Positions 6,722-10,750 of a stretch of DNA of 10,750 bases are shown in pieces; positions within the stretch are counted from its first letter, which is position 1, and the number at the start of each line of letters is the position of its first letter. The stretch lies in assembly GCA_964537955.1 (NCBI GenBank), contig CAZICY010000049.1, forward strand, positions 1 to 10,750. Reading direction: 5' to 3'. Below the pieces are notes generated by a model, which was not told the DNA's origin, did not search any database, and saw only the letters and a program-made list of their open reading frames with translations. The stretch comes from Mxb001 sp964537955 (GTDB lineage Bacteria > Actinomycetota > Actinomycetes > S36-B12). The translations under genes and the position numbers were made by a program.

Positions 6722-7651
6722 GTGAGCCTGAGTTCAGTACCTGTCTCTGCGGGGGGGCGGCGTTCGTCGCCCCCCCGCAAGCGGGCACCCGGCGAGCCGA
6801 GATCGATCGGCTACCTCTACATCCTTCCCGCGGTACTCATCTATGCCGCGTTTGTTTTCGCACCTTTCCTCCACTCCATCTACCTGTCCTTCTTCGAGGG
6901 CAACGGCATCACACGGATGGAGTTTGTCGGCCTCGCCAACTATGTGGACATAGCGACCAATCCGACCTTGCGATCGGCCTTCATCCACGCATTCCAGCTG
7001 ATCCTCTTCTACTCGATCATCCCCATCGCCATTGGTTTGCTCCTCGCGACCGCGCTGCACCGCAGCCGCATCCGCGGTGTGGCCTTCTATCGCACAGCGC
7101 TCTTCCTCCCCTACGTCATCGCTCCCACCGCCATCGCCGTAATCTGGCGCTGGATCCTCGCGCCGCGTGGTCCCCTCAATTCGTTCCTTGAGGCGGTGGG
7201 CTTGGGCTTCCTTGCCCGGCCCTGGCTCGGGGATTTCACGTGGGCGCTACCCAGCGTCGGCATGGTCGGGACCTGGATCATGTTTGGTCTTGTTCTCGCA
7301 CTTCTCCTGGCAGGCGTGCAGAAGATCCCCAACGACCTTTACGAAGCTGCGCGCCTTGACGGTGCAGGCCCGTGGATGGAATTCCGCGCCGTCACCCTGC
7401 CCGGCCTGCGTTACGAGCTGGTCGTTGCCCTTGTCCTCACCATGACAGCCGCACTGCGCAACTTCGACATCATCTACGTGATGACCTCAGGTGGGCCGGG
7501 CAACGCCACCGTGGTTCCCAGCTACCTCGTGTACCAGCAGGCCTTCAAGGTGGCTCAGATCGGTGCTGCTGCCGCCATGGGCACGGCACTCATTCTCGTC
7601 ATCATCGCCGTGAACCTTCTCGTCGCGCGCGCTGGTCGGGGGCAGGGATGA
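6722..7651 (+). CDS. CUT1 sugar ABC transporter permease, MalF/UgpA type
   Basis: 309 residues with six predicted membrane segments: about 30-57, 87-112, 120-146, 175-200, 230-255 and 278-303. The cytoplasmic coupling motif LYEAARLDGAGPWMEFRAVTLP (206-227) is the EAA loop that contacts the ATPase, and SGGPGNAT (256-263) is typical of this permease type. The GTG at 6722 must be the start, because no ATG, GTG or TTG occurs in frame between it and the first membrane segment. It begins 5 bases after the binding-protein stop with only a weak ribosome site (GGAAGG, 13 bases away). The first 20 codons encode a charged cytoplasmic tail and contain a very strong hairpin (6748-6779), described separately. 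Confidence 0.92.
   Translation: MSLSSVPVSAGGRRSSPPRKRAPGEPRSIGYLYILPAVLIYAAFVFAPFLHSIYLSFFEGNGITRMEFVGLANYVDIATNPTLRSAFIHAFQLILFYSIIPIAIGLLLATALHRSRIRGVAFYRTALFLPYVIAPTAIAVIWRWILAPRGPLNSFLEAVGLGFLARPWLGDFTWALPSVGMVGTWIMFGLVLALLLAGVQKIPNDLYEAARLDGAGPWMEFRAVTLPGLRYELVVALVLTMTAALRNFDIIYVMTSGGPGNATVVPSYLVYQQAFKVAQIGAAAAMGTALILVIIAVNLLVARAGRGQG
6748..6779 (+). repeat. Strong GC hairpin in the 5' end of the MalF-like permease gene
   Basis: Inverted repeat of 14 base pairs (one of them G-U) closed by the tetraloop GTTC (6762-6765). The left arm holds seven consecutive G (6751-6757), the right arm seven consecutive C (6770-6776), and T6748 pairs with A6779. It lies 31 bases after the binding-protein stop and about 26 bases inside the permease gene, encoding the Gly-Arg-Ser-Pro-Arg-rich tail around residues 10-19. 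No T-run follows, so it is not an ordinary terminator. Its position between an abundant binding protein and its permease suggests mRNA protection or attenuation. Confidence 0.8.
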
Positions 7652-8469
7652 TCTCTCGTCGCGACGCAGTCCTTGGCTATGTCCTGCTATCCCTCGCTGC
7701 ACTCGTCTCACTCGGCCCTCTGCTCGGTGTCGTCGTACTCGCCCTGGGCGAACCAGGTCGGGTGGGCATCAAGCTCGACATCACGCAAGCAACAAATTTC
7801 GGAAATTTCGCGGACGTCTGGGAGAAGGGTGACTTCGGGCCAGCCATCGTGACGAGCTTCATCATCACTACCACCGTCGTCCTGGTGTCAGTGATCCTGA
7901 GCGTGCCCGCAGGTTACGCCTTCGCTCTCATGCAGTTCCCCGGCCGGACAGCGATCTTCGCGCTCCTCATCCTGGGGATCCTGATGCCGCTCGAATCCAT
8001 GATAGTCCCGCTATTCCTGGACATGCGGCGCTTCAACCTCGACAACAACTACTGGTCGGTGATCCTGCCGCAAATCGGCTTCTCGGTCGCGTTCGGGGCC
8101 TTCTGGATGCGCGCATTTTTTGTCCAATCCGCTCGCTCCCTGATGGAGGCGGCGTGGATCGACGGCGCGAACTCCTGGCGCACGCTGACTCGCGTCCTCA
8201 TGCCTCTCGCGCGTCCGCAGATGCTCACACTGGCTGTCTTGTTCTTCGTCTGGAACTGGAACGACTTCCTCCTTCCACTGGTCATGCTTTCGGGCTCCGA
8301 CCTGCAGACGGCACCCATGGCGCTCGTGACATTCGAGGGAGCAAGGCGCACCGACTTCGCCTACGTCGGTGCCGCTTCGCTCATCACCATCGCGCCCGTT
8401 GTCATCGTCTTCATCCTGCTTCAGCGCAGTTTCACCCGCGGAATCCTCGCCGGGTCCGTAAAGGAATAG
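7648..8469 (+). CDS. CUT1 sugar ABC transporter permease, MalG/UgpE type
   Basis: 273 residues with six predicted membrane segments: about 9-33, 65-93, 101-124, 136-158, 188-213 and 238-258. The EAA coupling loop is MEAAWIDGANSWRTLTRVLMP (166-186). The WNWNDFLLPLVML region (202-214) and the C-terminal RSFTRGILAGSVKE are hallmarks of the MalG-like partner. Together with the previous permease it forms the membrane channel of the importer. Its ATG overlaps the previous TGA as ATGA, with GGGGGCAGGG immediately upstream as a possible ribosome site. In-frame starts farther upstream lie inside the first permease and are rejected. Confidence 0.93.
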   Translation: MISRRDAVLGYVLLSLAALVSLGPLLGVVVLALGEPGRVGIKLDITQATNFGNFADVWEKGDFGPAIVTSFIITTTVVLVSVILSVPAGYAFALMQFPGRTAIFALLILGILMPLESMIVPLFLDMRRFNLDNNYWSVILPQIGFSVAFGAFWMRAFFVQSARSLMEAAWIDGANSWRTLTRVLMPLARPQMLTLAVLFFVWNWNDFLLPLVMLSGSDLQTAPMALVTFEGARRTDFAYVGAASLITIAPVVIVFILLQRSFTRGILAGSVKE

Positions 8470-8482
8470 GAGAGTCGCCACA

Positions 8483-9586
8483 GTGAGCAGTCCCGTGCGT
8501 ATCGGCGTCATTGGCCTCGGCCGCGTCTTCGAGCGGTACGCCCTCGTCCTGGAGCCTCTCGTGCGATCGGGGAGGGCAGAGGTTGTCGCCGTCTACGATC
8601 CCGCACCCGATCGTGGTTTAGTCGCCGCCACCCTCTTCCCCGGCGTCCATGTGGCCGGGAGCGCCGAAGAGGTCATCGCCTCCGACGCAGACGCCATCCT
8701 GGTGCTCACGAGCATGAACGAACACGGGGCCATCACCAAGGCGGCGTACGAAGCAGGCAAGCACGTCCTCGTGGAGAAGCCGATGGCCACCACTCTCGCC
8801 GAGGCCGCCGAACTCGTGAGCCTGAGCGAGCGATCAGACAGACTCATGATCTGTGCCCCCCACGTGCTCCTATCTCCGACCTACCGAGAGATGCACGCCC
8901 GGCTCTTGAGGGGCGAAATCGGCGACGTCAAGCTCGCGCGCGCACTCTACGGCTGGGCCGGACCCTGGTGGGGAGAGTGGTTCTACCGACCCGGAGGTGG
9001 GGCGCTTTTCGACCTAGGCGTCTACAACGTCACGAGCCTGTGTGGTCTTCTCGGCTCCGTTCAGCGCGTCACAGCTCTCGTTGGGACCGCGATCAAGGAG
9101 CGTCCCGTTAACGGCGAGATGACGCCCGTGATGGCGGACGACAATGCCCACGTCCTTCTGGACTTCGGCAACGAGGTGTACGCATCCGTCACGACCGGGT
9201 TCACCATCCAGAAGTACGGCCGCGCTCCGGCCATTGAGCTCTACGGCCTCGCGGGCAGCATGAACATGCTCGGTGATGACTGGGCGCCTAGAGGCTTCGA
9301 GATGTGGCGCTCCGCGACCGAGTACTGGGAGATTCATGAGGAGCAGGCACCGGATTGGCCGTGGACCGACGGCCTGAACCACCTCGTGTCATGCATCGAG
9401 CGGGGTGTCCCCTCCGTGACCCGACCTGAGCAGGCGTACCACGTGCTCGAGGTCATGCTTGCGGCCATGCAGGCCGCCGAGGAGGGTCGAGCCATCACCA
9501 TCACAAGCTCGTTCCCTGCACCTGATTACTCCCACGAGGCGTCATTCGTCATGGACGAGCGGCGCAAGCACGATACAAGCCTTTAG
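8483..9586 (+). CDS. Gfo/Idh/MocA-family NAD(P)-dependent dehydrogenase 2
   Basis: 367 residues. Rossmann signature IGVIGLGRVFERYA (7-20), Asp39 in VYDPAP as the probable ribose-binding residue (favouring NAD over NADP), and VEKPMA (97-102) with Lys99. The C-terminal domain has GGGALFDLGVYNV (171-183), where Asp177 and Tyr181 stand in the D-x-G-x-Y arrangement used by glucose-fructose oxidoreductase-type members in place of the D-x-G-x-H of inositol dehydrogenases. It is only distantly related to dehydrogenase 1, so the two probably have different steps or directions, for example one oxidising the imported substrate and one reducing a keto-intermediate. The GTG start has AGGAGAG (8468-8474) eight bases upstream. 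It sits between permease 2 and the ATPase gene, which ties it to the transported compound. Confidence 0.9.
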   Translation: MSSPVRIGVIGLGRVFERYALVLEPLVRSGRAEVVAVYDPAPDRGLVAATLFPGVHVAGSAEEVIASDADAILVLTSMNEHGAITKAAYEAGKHVLVEKPMATTLAEAAELVSLSERSDRLMICAPHVLLSPTYREMHARLLRGEIGDVKLARALYGWAGPWWGEWFYRPGGGALFDLGVYNVTSLCGLLGSVQRVTALVGTAIKERPVNGEMTPVMADDNAHVLLDFGNEVYASVTTGFTIQKYGRAPAIELYGLAGSMNMLGDDWAPRGFEMWRSATEYWEIHEEQAPDWPWTDGLNHLVSCIERGVPSVTRPEQAYHVLEVMLAAMQAAEEGRAITITSSFPAPDYSHEASFVMDERRKHDTSL

Positions 9587-9611
9587 CCTACGAGAGACGA
9601 GAGCGGGGATC

Positions 9612-10682
9612 ATGTCCGAGCGCGTTGCCTTCGACGACGTCAGCGTGACCTATCCAGGTATGGACGAGTCGGCACTCAGCCATGTCAGTCTCGAAGTCAA
9701 TGAGGGCGAGTTCCTTGTGCTCGTGGGACCTTCAGGATGCGGGAAGTCAACCTTCCTGCGCGCGCTGGCAGGCCTGGAGGCGGTATCAACAGGGCGCATC
9801 ACCATCGGCGACCGCGATGTGACACGCGTACCCGCCAAGGATCGCGACATCGCCATGGTTTTCCAGAACTACGCGCTCTACCCGCACATGACTGTTGCCG
9901 AGAACATGGGGTTCGCCCTGAAGATCGCAAAGATCTCCAAGGCAGAGATTAGCCGCCGTGTCCGAGAAGCAGCAGCCCTTCTCGATCTCACCGAATACCT
10001 CGATCGCAAACCCAAGGCCCTATCGGGAGGGCAACGCCAGCGTGTCGCGATGGGTCGCGCCATCGTGCGCGAGCCCCAGGTGTTCCTCATGGATGAGCCA
10101 CTGAGCAATCTCGACGCGCAATTGCGAGTGCAGACTCGAACTCAAATAGCGACGCTCCAGCGCCGCCTCGGCACCACAACCGTCTATGTCACGCACGATC
10201 AGGTAGAGGCCATGACGATGGGCGACAGGGTGGCGATCCTGAAGGACGGAGTCATTCAGCAGGTGGACACGCCTGACAACCTCTATCGCCTGCCGGTGAA
10301 TGCCTTCGTCGCCAGCTTCATCGGATCCCCCAGCATGAATCTCATCGAGGCACCGATCACGGACGGCAGCGCCAAGATTGATGGCTACTCCGTGTCCATC
10401 CCCCGTGAGGTGTTGAGCAAGAACACTGGAGATCACATTCTTGTGGGCTGCCGCCCCGAGGACACGCGGCTCTCAGACGCCGGCGTACCCATGACTGTGC
10501 AGCTGGTGGAAGCCCTCGGCGCCGACACGTTCGTCTACGGCGCCGTAGCTACTGCATCAGGATCGGTGACCATCGTAAGTCGCGCTCAACCCTCGGACCG
10601 ACCAGCACTGGGGTCAACCGTGCACGTCACGCCCCATCAGACGCACTTCTTCTCATGCTCCGGTGACCGTCACCGCCTCTAG
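9612..10682 (+). CDS. Sugar ABC transporter ATP-binding protein, MsmX/UgpC/MalK type
   Basis: 356 residues, the usual size for CUT1 ATPases. Walker A GPSGCGKST (39-47), Q-loop FQNYALYPHMTV (84-95, Gln85), signature LSGGQRQRVAMGRA (137-150), Walker B VFLMDE (157-162), D-loop SNLD (165-168) and switch histidine in VYVTHDQ (191-197, His195). The nucleotide-binding domain is followed by the TOBE-like regulatory domain (SFIGSPSMNLIEAP at 235-248, then GCRPED at 279-284). It powers the two permeases from the cytoplasmic face. The ATG at 9612 starts the domain directly; GAGCGGGGAT just upstream is a modest ribosome site, 25 bases after the previous stop. Proteins of this type often serve several importers. 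The stop overlaps the convergent gene on the minus strand. Confidence 0.95.
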   Translation: MSERVAFDDVSVTYPGMDESALSHVSLEVNEGEFLVLVGPSGCGKSTFLRALAGLEAVSTGRITIGDRDVTRVPAKDRDIAMVFQNYALYPHMTVAENMGFALKIAKISKAEISRRVREAAALLDLTEYLDRKPKALSGGQRQRVAMGRAIVREPQVFLMDEPLSNLDAQLRVQTRTQIATLQRRLGTTTVYVTHDQVEAMTMGDRVAILKDGVIQQVDTPDNLYRLPVNAFVASFIGSPSMNLIEAPITDGSAKIDGYSVSIPREVLSKNTGDHILVGCRPEDTRLSDAGVPMTVQLVEALGADTFVYGAVATASGSVTIVSRAQPSDRPALGSTVHVTPHQTHFFSCSGDRHRL

Positions 10683-10750
10683 CCGTTAGCGGGAGAGCCC
10701 CGCTCGAGATAGGGATCGTTGAGATAGGCATCGATCAACTGCCGCGCGGT
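10679..10750 (-). CDS. C-terminal end of an unidentified convergent gene
   Basis: The minus strand is open from the right edge to a TAG at 10681-10679, giving 23 residues that include TARQLIDAYLNDPYLERG. Codon positions show the strong third-position G/C bias of real genes here, and the stop shares the palindromic CTAG (10679-10682) with the ATPase stop. Too short to assign a family. It could be a chance open frame, but its helix-like composition and exact abutment with the ATPase gene favour a real convergent gene. Confidence 0.5.
   Translation of the reverse strand, partial: TARQLIDAYLNDPYLERGSPANG
10688..10704. terminator. Possible weak terminator hairpin after the ATPase gene
   Basis: AGCGGG (10688-10693) and CCCGCT (10699-10704) form a 6-bp stem with a 5-base loop, 6 bases past the ATPase stop. 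No T-run follows on either strand. It would lie inside the coding end of the convergent gene. It could slow or stop transcription of the eight-gene operon, but the evidence is structural only. Confidence 0.3.

Noticed and set aside
5691..6788. Long open frame (365 codons) on the strand opposite the binding-protein gene
   Set aside because: It lies entirely antisense to a well-supported lipoprotein gene and the start of the permease. Such mirror frames are common in high-GC DNA because of third-position bias, and the translation shows no recognisable domain.
1..10750. Mobile elements, CRISPR arrays, tRNA or rRNA genes
   Set aside because: I see no transposase or integrase motif, no regularly spaced repeats beyond the promoter half-sites, and no RNA gene signature.

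Overview
The window is about 10.7 kb of high-GC DNA, strongly G/C-biased at third codon positions, with GTG starts and Actinomycetota-style proteins (a LAAC lipobox binding protein, a HutC/DasR-like GntR regulator, an MsmX/UgpC-type ATPase). It most likely comes from a high-GC Gram-positive (Actinomycetota); I cannot name the genus. A run of exactly 100 Ns (1415-1514) is a scaffolding gap, so this is a draft assembly and the true distance there is unknown. No stretch over about 300 bases lacks a gene.

Left edge to 2321, minus strand: the first 22 codons of a DCC-family (DUF393) thiol-disulfide oxidoreductase at the edge (start at 67), then an apparent three-gene operon read right to left: a GntR/UTRA regulator (2321-1581), a cupin-like protein interrupted by the N gap (1546-1022) and a ROK-family sugar kinase (1029-118).

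2322-2417 is the divergent control region. It holds a TTGACT -35-like hexamer, a TGGTNNACCA dyad and two pairs of repeats, each pair spaced exactly 20 bp, which are good candidates for the operator of the GntR regulator.

2418-10682, plus strand: one tight operon of eight genes. In order: Gfo/Idh/MocA dehydrogenase 1, an IolE-like TIM-barrel isomerase/dehydratase, a NagB-like sugar-phosphate isomerase/deaminase homologue, a lipoprotein sugar-binding protein, two CUT1 permeases, Gfo/Idh/MocA dehydrogenase 2 and the transporter ATPase. Four junctions are ATGA stop/start overlaps. The last gene meets a convergent minus-strand gene (only its final 23 codons visible) with overlapping stop codons.

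Together this is a self-contained import-and-catabolism locus for a carbohydrate or polyol: ABC import, two NAD(P)-type oxidoreductases, an IolE-like carbon-oxygen lyase or isomerase, a kinase and a sugar-phosphate isomerase, under a GntR sensor. No glycoside hydrolase is present. The gene set fits either a cyclitol-like substrate or a keto-sugar (oxidise, eliminate, hydrate, reduce) route; the sequence cannot decide the substrate. Several enzymes carry non-standard active-site residues (ROK without its zinc site, NagB-like with Pro for the catalytic Glu, cupin without metal ligands), so the chemistry may differ from that of the named families.
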